Shown here one piece after another: positions 37,703 to 45,944 of a stretch of DNA of 52,322 nucleotides. Made by a program: the position numbers and the translations under genes. The stretch comes from a virus. The DNA lies in IMG/VR virus record IMGVR_UViG_3300027736_000067, positions 1-52,322 of that record; one strand, given 5' to 3'. The notes under the pieces are model-generated. The model had not been told where the DNA came from. It saw only the letters and a program-made list of their open reading frames with translations, and made no database searches. The stretch's first letter is position 1. Every line of letters starts with the position of its first letter.

Positions 37703-38365
37703 TTATGAGGCCGCCAACGCTGGCTTAGCCTTTAAATTTGAAGCAACTTCAGTTGCCTTACTTGTAAATTTATTAAGTAGTCCACAAACTGTTGACTCTA
37801 AAGAATTTTCTAAACCTTGGATAAAACTTGTACTGTGTATTGCGTCTTCAAGAGTATTTCTTAAGAATGTATATCCCGCACCTGTCATTCCTTTTGAGTT
37901 TGATAATTGGATTACCATTCCCTCAACTAACGACTCCGCAACTAATCCCGTAAGTTCTTTACAGTCACCTCTTAGAGCTTTTGCCAATCTACCCCAATTC
38001 TTAGTGAAGAATGAAATCATCACACTTTTAAAGTATCCGTCTTCCATTCCTAAAGCACCTAAAATAGAGTTGACAATAGGTTCACCAATCATTTGTAATA
38101 ATCCTGAAAAAGAACTACCAAATAAAGAAGTAATAGCATCCCATAATCCTTCATTAAGTAATTCGTCATCACTTAAAATAATTTCTGTTAATATTGCGTT
38201 AGCAATTTTTCTTTGTTTAGTTTTTGTTAAAGAATCAAAATTTTTGATATTCTCTTCAGACTCACAAATCATCATGATTTTACTTTTGATTAACGATTCT
38301 TTAATCAAACGTCTTTCTTTTTGTTCTTTGGCTTCAACTAAAGCCTTTCTTATTTCTTTTTTCAT
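37703..38365 (-). CDS. Probable virion-internal protein, 220 aa
   Basis: The N-terminal 80 residues are charged helix with repeated prohead-protease-like sites: KALVEA (LVE|A), RRLIKES (IKE|S), MICES (ICE|S) and DELLNEG (LNE|G). After the last comes GLWDAITSLFGSSFSGLLQM, the start of a hydrophobic helical part (to about residue 115) that could insert into membranes. The C-terminus is Ala-rich. The layout, cleavable leader then amphipathic domain, would suit a protein packed in the head and ejected with DNA. First of a block of similar genes (37703-40524). Confidence 0.6.
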   Translation of the reverse strand: MKKEIRKALVEAKEQKERRLIKESLIKSKIMMICESEENIKNFDSLTKTKQRKIANAILTEIILSDDELLNEGLWDAITSLFGSSFSGLLQMIGEPIVNSILGALGMEDGYFKSVMISFFTKNWGRLAKALRGDCKELTGLVAESLVEGMVIQLSNSKGMTGAGYTFLRNTLEDAIHSTSFIQGLENSLESTVCGLLNKFTSKATEVASNLKAKPALAAS

Positions 38366-38373
38366 TTGTTATA

Positions 38374-39267
38374 TTATAATCTTGAATTTATTCTATACTT
38401 AGAATTAACTAAATCTTTCAATTTATCTTTCAATCTAAATCTTAATAAAAACTTCTCTGAATTTTCTGGTTGAGCGCATATTTCAGTAGTTCTTTTGTAA
38501 TCGGAAACTTCTTGGTCAGTTAGTGAATAACTGTTCGGATTTTTAACACTATCCCAGAGAGTCTCAATAGCGATTTTACAAGATTCAGAAGTTACAGTTA
38601 ATCCAGCCTTTCTTTGAACGATAGGTGTTCCAGGGTTAGTTTTTTTGTATATAAAAAATTCTTTAAAATCTGTTCTCGGAAAATACTTTGAATAATTACT
38701 TACCAAATCTACTCCTCCCTCTATATCCTTCAAACCATCATTTACAGCATCTGATGTTAAATTCACTTTTTGAAATAATTTTTGGTCAACTTCAACATCT
38801 GTTGGAGCTGGTTCATGGAACCATCCTGATGGTTTAATCAACTCTAAAACTTTATTTTGAGTTGAACTCAATGGTTTAGGTGTTTCTTTTTTAGGTTCTG
38901 GTGTTTTTGGTTGTAATTGTGTACAAGTCCATAGTCCTTGTTTTAAAACAACACCTGTTGCAGGCTCAACAACAGCGTATGTGAAATCATCATAAACTCT
39001 TTTATCTTTACCTTTCATTGAACCTGATGGACCTTTAATATAACCTCTTTCTTCGGAGGCAAGTCTAAAAGGGGCATCATACACCAAATTTTGGTCAGTC
39101 AAACAACCATAGGCTTTTGCACTAGCAAAAAACTGTATTAGTTCTTGTCTATTTTTTTTATTTGTGGCGGAAATTACTTGCTCATTCATTAAAGTTTTTT
39201 TGTATCTCTCATGAAGAGACAAAATTCTTTGTACTTCTTTAGTTTCTGTGATATATTTTGTTTTCAT
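38374..39267 (-). CDS. Probable virion-internal protein, 297 aa
   Basis: The N-terminus MKTKYITETKEVQRILSLHE has ITE|T close to a prohead protease site, then a KTLMNEQ phrase. A compact domain with Cys and aromatics follows (AYGCLTDQNLVYDAPFRLAS, GVVLKQGLWTCTQLQPK), then a Pro/Lys linker and a helical C-terminus with cysteines. Not recognised by family. It lies 8 nt from the 37703 gene and 11 nt from the 40247 gene on one strand. Confidence 0.55.
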   Translation of the reverse strand: MKTKYITETKEVQRILSLHERYKKTLMNEQVISATNKKNRQELIQFFASAKAYGCLTDQNLVYDAPFRLASEERGYIKGPSGSMKGKDKRVYDDFTYAVVEPATGVVLKQGLWTCTQLQPKTPEPKKETPKPLSSTQNKVLELIKPSGWFHEPAPTDVEVDQKLFQKVNLTSDAVNDGLKDIEGGVDLVSNYSKYFPRTDFKEFFIYKKTNPGTPIVQRKAGLTVTSESCKIAIETLWDSVKNPNSYSLTDQEVSDYKRTTEICAQPENSEKFLLRFRLKDKLKDLVNSKYRINSRL

Positions 39268-39278
39268 TTTATTTTTTT

Positions 39279-40247
39279 TTAAACATTATTTACATCTTCA
39301 ACACCTTGTTCTCCAGGGGTAACAACTGCTTTAACTTCAGGTTTAACTTCAGTTTGACATATAGTTGCAACATCTGCATCTGTAAATCCATTTTCAAACC
39401 CTTTTCCAAGTTTTTGTAAGTTTGCTTGTGTAATTGGACCAAAGTTACCTGTTTGATGTTTTGGAGCTTGTTTTAAACAAACTTGAACTTTTTTAACAAC
39501 TTCAGACTTACAACCTCTAACATATTTTCCTGGTGTACAAGGTGTATATGTTGATTTAGTTCCTCCTTTAACAACCGCACCACCAGATGCTCCTCCTGAT
39601 TTACCGTTATCTTTTTTACCTTGTTCTTCAGGAGTTAATACTATTTCACTATCTTCAATCATTCCTGCAATTGGTCTAGTAAACATTTTCCATTCATCAG
39701 GGCTATCAGTTAAATCGTCCAAAAATTTAAATAAACCACCAGTTACTTTTTTATCTAAAGCACAAAGGTCAGCAATTGACTCTACTTTTTGTAACGCAGC
39801 TACAATTGCATCTTCATCGTCATTCCAATCACCTTTAGCATCTTCTATTGAATAAGCTATATTTCGTATGTCACTTTTTGACATTTTAGGAACTAATTTA
39901 GAAGCACCAGGAGCTTTACACGCATTCATTAATTCAGCAAAAGATTCTTTACCCTTATCCGCATTATCCATCCAATAACCTAACGCGCCAAGTCCTAGTC
40001 CAACTAACGCACCAATTGCTGTTCCTACTATAGGAAATACAGTAGTACCAGCTGCAGCTCCTGCGGCCAATGAAGTACCAGCAACAAATCCTGTTCCCGC
40101 TCCAATAGTACCTAAAGTAGCACTGGTAGGGTTAACTTGTTCAAAAATTGTTTCTTTATTCTCTTTAAGAGTTTTTCTTGTGTCATACCCCATCATTAAT
40201 TTGGCTCTTTGTAGAGCTTCTTCAGGGCTGTATTTAGGTTGTACCAT
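39279..40247 (-). CDS. Glycine-zipper plus peptidoglycan-binding-like protein, 322 aa
   Basis: The start is set at MVQPKYSPEEALQRAKLMMG by a TATTTATA motif 12 nt upstream. Residues about 40-90 are a Gly/Ala zipper with hydrophobic spacing (GAGTGFVAGTSLAAGAAAG, GTAIGALVGLGLGALGYWMD), as in membrane-inserting or pore proteins. Near 240-300, VRGCKSEVVKKVQVCLK and TGNFGPITQANLQKLGKGF resemble the PG_binding_1 fold. A cleavable-looking LKENKETIFEQ is near the N-terminus. It may help DNA cross the host envelope; inference. Confidence 0.65.
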   Translation of the reverse strand: MVQPKYSPEEALQRAKLMMGYDTRKTLKENKETIFEQVNPTSATLGTIGAGTGFVAGTSLAAGAAAGTTVFPIVGTAIGALVGLGLGALGYWMDNADKGKESFAELMNACKAPGASKLVPKMSKSDIRNIAYSIEDAKGDWNDDEDAIVAALQKVESIADLCALDKKVTGGLFKFLDDLTDSPDEWKMFTRPIAGMIEDSEIVLTPEEQGKKDNGKSGGASGGAVVKGGTKSTYTPCTPGKYVRGCKSEVVKKVQVCLKQAPKHQTGNFGPITQANLQKLGKGFENGFTDADVATICQTEVKPEVKAVVTPGEQGVEDVNNV

Positions 40248-40259
40248 ATTACTTTTCTT

Positions 40260-40267
40260 TATAAATA
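40260..40267 (-). promoter_or_regulatory. Late-type motif before 40247 gene
   Basis: TATTTATA on the coding strand, 12 nt before the ATG. Confidence 0.5.
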
Positions 40268-40275
40268 TATTTAAA

Positions 40276-40524
40276 TTACCAAATTTGATTTGCTGCTCCC
40301 CTTGTAAGACCTGTTTCCCATTTTTCACCACCTTTACTCAACATATTTGCCTTTCCTCTTTTCAAAGAATAAGAATCCGCCCATTTTGGAACTCCTTTTC
40401 CAGAACCACCCGATGATGGTGCAGATGATGCCGCAGCATCGTCTTGTTCACCCATTTCTCCTTTACCAGATTTACCTGAATATTTGTCAAAAAAATTAAT
40501 TAAAAAATCTACGTCTAAAATCAT
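40276..40524 (-). CDS. Small Gly/Ser/Lys-rich protein, 82 aa
   Basis: A hydrophobic start MILDVDFLINFFDKYSG is followed by a low-complexity Ser/Gly segment (SSAPSSGGSGKGVPKWADSY) and a basic tail (KRGKANMLSKGGEKWETG). It has a late-type motif 4 nt upstream. Its basic low-complexity nature would suit a DNA-associated head protein. Confidence 0.55.
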   Translation of the reverse strand: MILDVDFLINFFDKYSGKSGKGEMGEQDDAAASSAPSSGGSGKGVPKWADSYSLKRGKANMLSKGGEKWETGLTRGAANQIW

Positions 40525-40528
40525 ATGA

Positions 40529-40536
40529 TATAAATA
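40529..40536 (-). promoter_or_regulatory. Late-type motif before 40524 gene
   Basis: TATTTATA on the coding strand, 4 nt before the ATG. Confidence 0.55.
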
Positions 40537-40538
40537 TT

Positions 40539-40568
40539 TTTGATTTTGAATAAAGTTTCATATCTTTG
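40539..40568 (+). promoter_or_regulatory. Bacteroidota-type promoter of lipoprotein gene
   Basis: TTTG 40539-40542, 18 nt, TATCTTTG 40561-40568, 4 nt before the ATG at 40573. It lies back-to-back with, and overlaps, the region of the minus-strand late motif. Confidence 0.7.
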
Positions 40569-40572
40569 CAAA

Positions 40573-41106
40573 ATGAAAAAATATCTTTTATTTATACTAC
40601 TATGTCTAACAAGTTGTGAAAAATTTGTATTAAATAATAGTGACGTAACTTTAAGTGGAAAGTACGTTGTCTCTAAATTAGATATAACAAACGTAGACCA
40701 AACTGAAAGTCGTGACTCATTATATACTTTGGGACAAAAATATGTAAATCATTTATTACCCACTCCTTTTGATTCTATTGTTATCAATAGATTTTACATT
40801 CATTTTGATTATTCGGTAGTAAAAATTGATTGTATTGGAATTAATGCCAGTGGAGATATTTGGAAATACCCACTACCGAACCAACCACATGGATTCATAT
40901 ATTACAAAATCTTAAGTAATAATGCTTACAACAATGGATTCGTTCAATTTACTTATTTTACGGGTGAATCAAATCGGACTATGACATTTTTGATTGAAGA
41001 TGACGGATTTGAATCACTTCAATTAAAAAGTTCGGGTGCTTGGTTTAAAGGTAAATTTGGTGAAAAACAAGTAATGACATTGTACCTTACTCGTGTCGGA
41101 CCTTAA
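40573..41106 (+). CDS. Lipoprotein, 177 aa
   Basis: The start is placed at MKKYLLFILLCLTSCEKFVL: signal peptide with lipobox C15 (L-T-S-C). The in-frame upstream ATG would precede the promoter. The mature part is beta-rich (LSGKYVVSKLDITNVDQTES, VVKIDCIGINASGDIWKYPL), like lipocalin-type surface lipoproteins, though no family is certain. Third lipoprotein in the window; predicted leaderless transcript. Confidence 0.75.
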   Translation: MKKYLLFILLCLTSCEKFVLNNSDVTLSGKYVVSKLDITNVDQTESRDSLYTLGQKYVNHLLPTPFDSIVINRFYIHFDYSVVKIDCIGINASGDIWKYPLPNQPHGFIYYKILSNNAYNNGFVQFTYFTGESNRTMTFLIEDDGFESLQLKSSGAWFKGKFGEKQVMTLYLTRVGP

Positions 41107-41402
41107 TAGAATTCCGCTCTTGGTAAAGTATCAGGATTTATTGTGTAATATTCATTTAAGAAAATCACTAACTCATCCTCATCAAGTTCAACTTTTTCTT
41201 CCTCAAACAATTCATCTTCAAACTCCTCACCAAAAAAATCAAAAGATTCTGTAACTAAATCAAATCCATAATCTCCAACAATTGTATAATCAATATTGTC
41301 GTTTCTTAAAACTTCTTCATTGTCATCTATAGTTCTGAATGAAACTTCTAAAATGTTTGTTTCTGCATTCAAAAAATATGATACGATTTCTTTTATCTCC
41401 AT
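41103..41402 (-). CDS. Acidic protein, 99 aa
   Basis: Not recognised. Residues about 52-80 are extremely acidic (FFGEEFEDELFEEEKVELDE), giving a DNA-mimic-like charge. The N-terminus has a beta pattern. It is convergent with the lipoprotein gene, overlapping by 4 nt. Anti-restriction or anti-DNA-binding roles are possible by analogy only. Confidence 0.55.
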   Translation of the reverse strand: MEIKEIVSYFLNAETNILEVSFRTIDDNEEVLRNDNIDYTIVGDYGFDLVTESFDFFGEEFEDELFEEEKVELDEDELVIFLNEYYTINPDTLPRAEFY

Positions 41403-41518
41403 AATAAAACAATTTATAAAGAAATATTACAAAAAGAAGCAAAAGTCATATAAATTATTATTAAACATCATTTTTTTTAGAGCATTTTATTCTTATACTT
41501 GTTTATAAAACTTTTAAT

Positions 41519-42100
41519 ATGAGATTTAACTCTTTAACAATTGACGACTTTTATTCAAACCCAATGGAGGTTAGAGAATTTGCACTAAAACAAGAATTTA
41601 AGGTAAGAGGTAACTACCCTGGATTAAGAACCGAATCCTTCTTAAACGATTCTATTAGACAAAAACTTAGAGATATTCTTTACCCATTTGCTGGTGAAGT
41701 AACTTGGTGGGGTGGTGACTATACTGGCTCGTTCCAATATACAACAGCAAAAGATAGGTCTTGGATTCATGCAGACTCAACAACAGATTGGGCCGCTGTT
41801 TGTTATTTAACACCTAACGCACCTATTAGTGCTGGAACAGGAATCTTTAAACATAAAGAAACTGGTTGGATGCATTACAATTACAAAAGAGAAAATGAAG
41901 CTGGATATAAAGAATCAGCACCTTCAGGTGATGATATGCAAGACTACACAAAATGGGATATGGTTGATAGAGTCGGTAATATTTTTAATCGTCTAATCAT
42001 GTACAGAGCGGACAATTATCATGTATCATTAGACTATTTTGGAAAAGATATGTATGATGGAAGATTGTTCCAAGTGTTTTTCTTTAACACTGAACGCTAA
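41519..42100 (+). CDS. DUF6445-like (2OG oxygenase-related) protein, 193 aa
   Basis: The sequence RSWIHADSTTDWAAVCYLTP (H and D as metal ligands), AGTGIFKHKETGW, and GNIFNRLIMYRADNYHVSLD, then YFG, follows the DUF6445 pattern, a double-stranded beta-helix group related to 2-oxoglutarate oxygenases. A late His (YHVS) is the third ligand candidate. Substrate unknown. A true 2OG oxygenase-like gene is encoded about 400 bp away on the other strand. Confidence 0.7.
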   Translation: MRFNSLTIDDFYSNPMEVREFALKQEFKVRGNYPGLRTESFLNDSIRQKLRDILYPFAGEVTWWGGDYTGSFQYTTAKDRSWIHADSTTDWAAVCYLTPNAPISAGTGIFKHKETGWMHYNYKRENEAGYKESAPSGDDMQDYTKWDMVDRVGNIFNRLIMYRADNYHVSLDYFGKDMYDGRLFQVFFFNTER

Positions 42101-42495
42101 TTAATATCTAATATAAATTGGGGATTAAGTTCCCCAATTAATTCTATCACCCCTTCAATACAATAACAATATGGTCCAAAAGTGTGGTTTACCATTCTTT
42201 TTCTATTAAACGAAATTACTACAGGATTATAGGTATTATTTTTATGTGCATTAACTATAAATGGAGTATCTAAATTTATTAAAAAATCATAGCTTTCTTG
42301 ACTGTCAGATTCAAAATATGGTACTGATATTGACTTTAAAATTGGAATAAATGGGTTCGGATTAAATGGGTTGTCTATCTGAAATATTGATTTTAATTGC
42401 GTCGCACTATTTGGATTAACAAAATGCCAAATAAAATACTCATTTTCTTTTGTTATCCTTTCAAAATCATTTACTGTTATTCTTTCTCTAACCAT
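42097..42495 (-). CDS. Hypothetical protein, 132 aa
   Basis: Not recognised. It has aromatic and Asn/Pro-rich sequence (FIWHFVNPNSATQLKSIFQI, NPFNPNPFIPIL) and GPYCYCIEGVIELIGEL near the end. Its start overlaps the stop of the upstream oxygenase (TAATG), so the two are probably translated together and may work together. Confidence 0.6.
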   Translation of the reverse strand: MVRERITVNDFERITKENEYFIWHFVNPNSATQLKSIFQIDNPFNPNPFIPILKSISVPYFESDSQESYDFLINLDTPFIVNAHKNNTYNPVVISFNRKRMVNHTFGPYCYCIEGVIELIGELNPQFILDIN

Positions 42496-43085
42496 TATCT
42501 AAGATTTGCACCACATAACCAAGTAACTAAAGAAGTTCTTGTTCCTGAAGTTAGAGGGGTTACTCTGTGTAATACAAATGATGGGAAAAAACATAATGAA
42601 TTATATTCTTTTGCGACCGATGTAATTCCTCCGCCAGTATTCATTTGTAATTCTCCTCCCACGTAATCTTTAGGGTCAGATAATTGTAGAACAACCGATA
42701 ACTTTCTATTAGAAATTCCAGGACCTAAATCTGCGTGCCAATCATAATGACCACCATCACCATAATAATTTGTAAATTGAAGAGAATCGTGGTAACCCCA
42801 AATGTCAAAATTCCACATCTCTTTATTTGCAGAAATAGCATATTGAGATATTTTATCGTAAAGCCATTGATTATTGGGTTCTTCTGGAATCCAAGAAATT
42901 TCACTTTTACGATAATCACTTACTTGAGAATCATCTCCTCCTCCGACTTCAGCTAATTGTTTAGGATATGAGTTTCCAATTGTTTTTATCGTATCCAATT
43001 CTTCAGGTGTGAATGCGTTGGTAAAATAGTAATAGTTAAAATGATTAACGTTATTTCTTTCGTTTGCTAAAAATTGTTTTGACAT
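42495..43085 (-). CDS. 2-oxoglutarate/Fe(II) oxygenase (prolyl-hydroxylase-like), 196 aa
   Basis: Iron ligands are H117 and D119 in GGHYDWHADLGPG and H173 in FPSFVLHRVTPLTSGTRTSL, where R183 binds 2-oxoglutarate. The core LSVVLQLSDPKDYVGGELQM is typical of PKHD-type hydroxylases. Such phage enzymes may hydroxylate ribosomal or other proteins, or nucleobases; the fold here is the protein/peptide-hydroxylase type. It lies in a block with another oxygenase-like gene and a glycosyltransferase. Confidence 0.88.
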   Translation of the reverse strand: MSKQFLANERNNVNHFNYYYFTNAFTPEELDTIKTIGNSYPKQLAEVGGGDDSQVSDYRKSEISWIPEEPNNQWLYDKISQYAISANKEMWNFDIWGYHDSLQFTNYYGDGGHYDWHADLGPGISNRKLSVVLQLSDPKDYVGGELQMNTGGGITSVAKEYNSLCFFPSFVLHRVTPLTSGTRTSLVTWLCGANLR

Positions 43086-43141
43086 TGCGTTGAATTTAGT
43101 TATACTAATAGTAATCTAACGTAAATGTTATTTCAATATAA

Positions 43142-44182
43142 ATGAAAAAAAACTTTAAAATTTTTGATATTATCTTATTTGAAGGTAATAAAGATTTATT
43201 AAATCTTAGATTTTCTGAATTCTATAATATTGTTGATTTTTTCATCCTTGTTCCATTATCGGATGAGGTTAAATGTGAGATTGACATAAGAGTCAAAGAC
43301 AGGGTCATACTTTTTGAAACATTTAAAAACGAAACTCATTTTTATGATTTATTAAAAGAATTCTTAAGTACGAATTATGAAAGTTTTGATGATTTAATTT
43401 TTATATCAAAAGAAAATGAAATTCCTGATTTTAATAATATTGATGAAATCATTAATGAAACAAAAATTAGGAATGTTTTTATTGAACACACAACATTGTG
43501 TTGGAATACTGATTATCTTATAAAAGATACTTTTTTTGGGGCATATGTTTTTACCTTCTCAAAATTTTTAACTCACAAAAATATTTTTAAAAGATTTTTT
43601 GGAAAAAATGAATCTAACTTTAAAGAAATAAAAAACGGTTGGAAATTTTTGAACTTTCATGAACCAACTGAGGATGAGGTTTTTGCTAGAGAAAACCTTC
43701 TACCTAGTGTTAATTATAATTCCGCAACTACTTATAAAGTAATAAAAACACCTTCAGATTTTGAATTACCAAAAAATGTCGGTATCTTAGCTTATAATAA
43801 AATTGGTAGAGATTATATGAAAAAGCATTTATTTTTAGTAGAATCAAGTAATACGGTTAACCTTAATGAGGTTAGTAAATTATATGATACGGTATCTATA
43901 ATTGAATTTTCGGACAAACTGAACGAGGTTATTGCTGAAAATATTGGAGAATCAGTTTATAAAAGTATTCTTCATCTTCCTACAAATGTTTTATATGGTG
44001 AAAAACCTTTAAAAGATTTTCACGATGATTATAAGAAAAATGAAATTAAAAAAATTATTGAAACGGTATTTCCTCAAGACCAAGACAGCATAAGAATAAT
44101 TTATAAAGGATTTGATGATGTTGTGGGACTATGGGAAAAATTCAAAAATCAAAAGTTCTCAGAAATAATTAACCCCTCCTAA
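43142..44182 (+). CDS. GT17-like glycosyltransferase, 346 aa
   Basis: The N-terminus FKIFDIILFEGNKDLLNLRF, then SEFYNIVDFFILVPL, parallels the family 17 opening (D-x-F-x-F-N-E-x-D-L-L-x-x-R-L-x-E-L-x-x-V-V-D). The long segment around DDLIFISKENEIPDFNNID supplies the acidic metal site (D-x-D/E type) of a GT-A fold. The C-terminal third is unlike GT17 and may bind a partner. It could glycosylate virion proteins (the Thr/Pro stalk is a candidate) or host polysaccharide; inference. Confidence 0.7.
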   Translation: MKKNFKIFDIILFEGNKDLLNLRFSEFYNIVDFFILVPLSDEVKCEIDIRVKDRVILFETFKNETHFYDLLKEFLSTNYESFDDLIFISKENEIPDFNNIDEIINETKIRNVFIEHTTLCWNTDYLIKDTFFGAYVFTFSKFLTHKNIFKRFFGKNESNFKEIKNGWKFLNFHEPTEDEVFARENLLPSVNYNSATTYKVIKTPSDFELPKNVGILAYNKIGRDYMKKHLFLVESSNTVNLNEVSKLYDTVSIIEFSDKLNEVIAENIGESVYKSILHLPTNVLYGEKPLKDFHDDYKKNEIKKIIETVFPQDQDSIRIIYKGFDDVVGLWEKFKNQKFSEIINPS

Positions 44183-44197
44183 GAGGGGTTTTTTTTA
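44171..44197. terminator. Bidirectional terminator between convergent genes
   Basis: AACCCCTC, loop CTAA, GAGGGGTT, then T's. It overlaps the last codons of the glycosyltransferase gene. Confidence 0.88.
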
Positions 44198-45502
44198 TTT
44201 AAATACTTTCATTCTGTTCATCATTTCCATGATTCTGTTTTTCTGTAAGATTAAAGACTCTTTAATGTCTTCGTCTACACCTCCAAACTCATCATCTCCT
44301 GTGTGAGCCGTGATTTCTTCCCACGATTTGTCTCTTGGGTCAAATTCATCAAAATCAACTTCCAACTCATCTTCGTCAAAATCATCGTCATCATCAAAAT
44401 CTTCTGGTGAAAAAGCACTAAACTTTTCACCTGGTTTCATATCTCTTGGTTCTCCGTCAGAACCAATAACATATGAACCTTCATTATATTGACTGTGTTG
44501 ATAAGGTCCCGCTTTACCAGGTCCTTCACTATCAAAATCAAATGCTGGTTCCATTGCTCCGTAAATTCCTTGTACACCTGAAACATCTGTTTCATCAATT
44601 TCCTCAGACCAAGCTGATTCCATCTTTTCCCAACATTCATCACATTCCTCTTCATCCATTTCACCTTCAGTAGGATAAACATCACCACCAGCCATTGGTC
44701 CATCACTTACAAAGTCATAAGCTGGGTCTATATTACTAAGGTCCATATCAGGTGCATTTCCACCACCTGTGTAACCTTGTTCTTCAATCTCATCTGTTAC
44801 CTCTGATGAATTAATATCTTCAAATCCATCATCTTCGTTATCTGGGTCTTCAAAATTATCAATATAATCGTCAGATTGTTCTTTCATGTGGAAAGCATTT
44901 GTCTTATTTGACGCTCCTTTAACATAATCAAATTCTGCATTTGGATTTAAATCACTCTCATCATAAATGTCATCTAAATGACCTGTTTCGTATTCTGAAA
45001 CTTCCTCCTCAGTATATTGATGTTTTTTAAATTTACCATTTTTTCTATGTGTTTTGTGTGGATGAGATTCTTCCATTTCACCTTCGTTACTTGAAAACAT
45101 GTCAGAAACCTTGTCCATTGCTTTGTCCGCAACATATCCTACAGCCATTCTTTCAAGTGCTGGTGCGATTGCCGCTTGCCATTGTTCGTCCATATCACCA
45201 ACTTCACCTTTCCAACCACATTCAGAACATTCTCCCTCCATCATCATTGAACCACACTCATCGCAAACTTCTTTTTGTTCTGTTGATTCGTTAATTCCAA
45301 AATTAGTATATGGTTTTATTACTCCTTTGTTGTTCATAACCACACCAACTTTATCTTGTGCTGGGTCGTAAACATATAAAGGCTGTTCATTTTTAACTTC
45401 TGGCTGCATAGTTCTGTAACCATTGTAAACACTGGTGTGTAATTTTAGAATATCATTTTTTTCTTCTTCTGACATTCTACCTGCTGCGAAATATCCGTTC
45501 AT
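44195..45502 (-). CDS. Acidic zinc-ribbon protein, 435 aa, probable virion protein
   Basis: The start is placed at MNGYFAAGRMSEEEKNDIL by the GTATTTATA motif 13 nt upstream. Near residues 85-105, VCDECGSMMMEGECSECGWK is a CxxC-CxxC zinc ribbon. The rest is very acidic and low in structure (DDDDDFDEDELEVDFDEFDP near the end), with a repeated G-x-x-D/N-P-A-Y/F-D-F phrase (IDPAYDFVSDGPMAGGD, MEPAFDFDSEGPGKAGP). The end is a short basic helix (ILQKNRIMEMMNRMKVF). Late expression suggests a virion or core protein. Confidence 0.65.
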   Translation of the reverse strand: MNGYFAAGRMSEEEKNDILKLHTSVYNGYRTMQPEVKNEQPLYVYDPAQDKVGVVMNNKGVIKPYTNFGINESTEQKEVCDECGSMMMEGECSECGWKGEVGDMDEQWQAAIAPALERMAVGYVADKAMDKVSDMFSSNEGEMEESHPHKTHRKNGKFKKHQYTEEEVSEYETGHLDDIYDESDLNPNAEFDYVKGASNKTNAFHMKEQSDDYIDNFEDPDNEDDGFEDINSSEVTDEIEEQGYTGGGNAPDMDLSNIDPAYDFVSDGPMAGGDVYPTEGEMDEEECDECWEKMESAWSEEIDETDVSGVQGIYGAMEPAFDFDSEGPGKAGPYQHSQYNEGSYVIGSDGEPRDMKPGEKFSAFSPEDFDDDDDFDEDELEVDFDEFDPRDKSWEEITAHTGDDEFGGVDEDIKESLILQKNRIMEMMNRMKVFK

Positions 45503-45515
45503 AAACTTATTTTTA

Positions 45516-45524
45516 TATAAATAC
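45516..45524 (-). promoter_or_regulatory. Late-type motif GTATTTATA before 45502 gene
   Basis: Exact GTATTTATA on the coding strand, 13 nt before the ATG. Confidence 0.6.
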
Positions 45525-45571
45525 TTCAAAATATTTTAAATTTTTTAATTGACTAATCTGAACTTATTCTA

Positions 45572-45579
45572 TAGATTTG
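45572..45579 (+). promoter_or_regulatory. Host-type -7 box of leader RNA
   Basis: TAGATTTG, a full match to TAnnTTTG, about 7 nt before the leader RNA stem. Confidence 0.6.
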
Positions 45580-45585
45580 TAAAAT

Positions 45586-45666
45586 AAGTGGGGTTCTCCA
45601 ATTCATTTGAATAGTATCTTGGTAATTTACTTTCGCCTTGAATAGGAATCCCACTTTCTTTTTTTT
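45586..45666 (+). ncRNA. Leader RNA with terminator-like closing stem (attenuator or small RNA)
   Basis: AAGTGGGGTTC (45586-45596) pairs with GAATCCCACTT (45646-45656): 11 bp with one G.T. A TTTCTTTTTTTTC tract follows, so the stem is placed like an intrinsic terminator, but its loop is about 49 nt and holds an ATTCA/TGAAT hairpin. The 45673 gene starts 6 nt later. Either the RNA ends here as a small RNA, or an alternative fold lets transcription into the gene. Confidence 0.55.
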
Positions 45667-45672
45667 CTTTAA

Positions 45673-45927
45673 ATGATAACCAACAACTACGATATACACG
45701 AATTTGCCGAAGGAGCCGTTATTTTGGACGGTTTGGATGATGCAATTATCGGTATTGTTGAAGAATTCGGTAATGGACCGAGAATCTTATACTCCAAAAA
45801 CAAAGTTCTTCATATTCTTGAAGAGAGAGACGGGATGTCCTCTATTGAAGCTGTTGAATTCTACGAATACAACATTTTAGGTTTATTCGCTGCAGACCAA
45901 AATCCAGTTTTTTTAATTTCAGAATAA
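45673..45927 (+). CDS. Conserved-type phage protein, 84 aa
   Basis: The phrases VILDGLDDAIIGIVEEFGNG, PRILYSKNKVLHILEERDGM and SSIEAVEFYEYNILGLF define a small protein met in many phages, with no known function. It is acidic and soluble. It is unusual in lying directly behind a terminator-like leader RNA, so its expression may be gated. Confidence 0.7.
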   Translation: MITNNYDIHEFAEGAVILDGLDDAIIGIVEEFGNGPRILYSKNKVLHILEERDGMSSIEAVEFYEYNILGLFAADQNPVFLISE

Positions 45928-45932
45928 TTTCT

Positions 45933-45940
45933 TATCTTTG
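45933..45940 (+). promoter_or_regulatory. Host-type -7 box of phosphoesterase gene
   Basis: TATCTTTG, 4 nt before the ATG at 45945. This predicts a leaderless mRNA. Confidence 0.6.
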
Positions 45941-45944
45941 TGTT

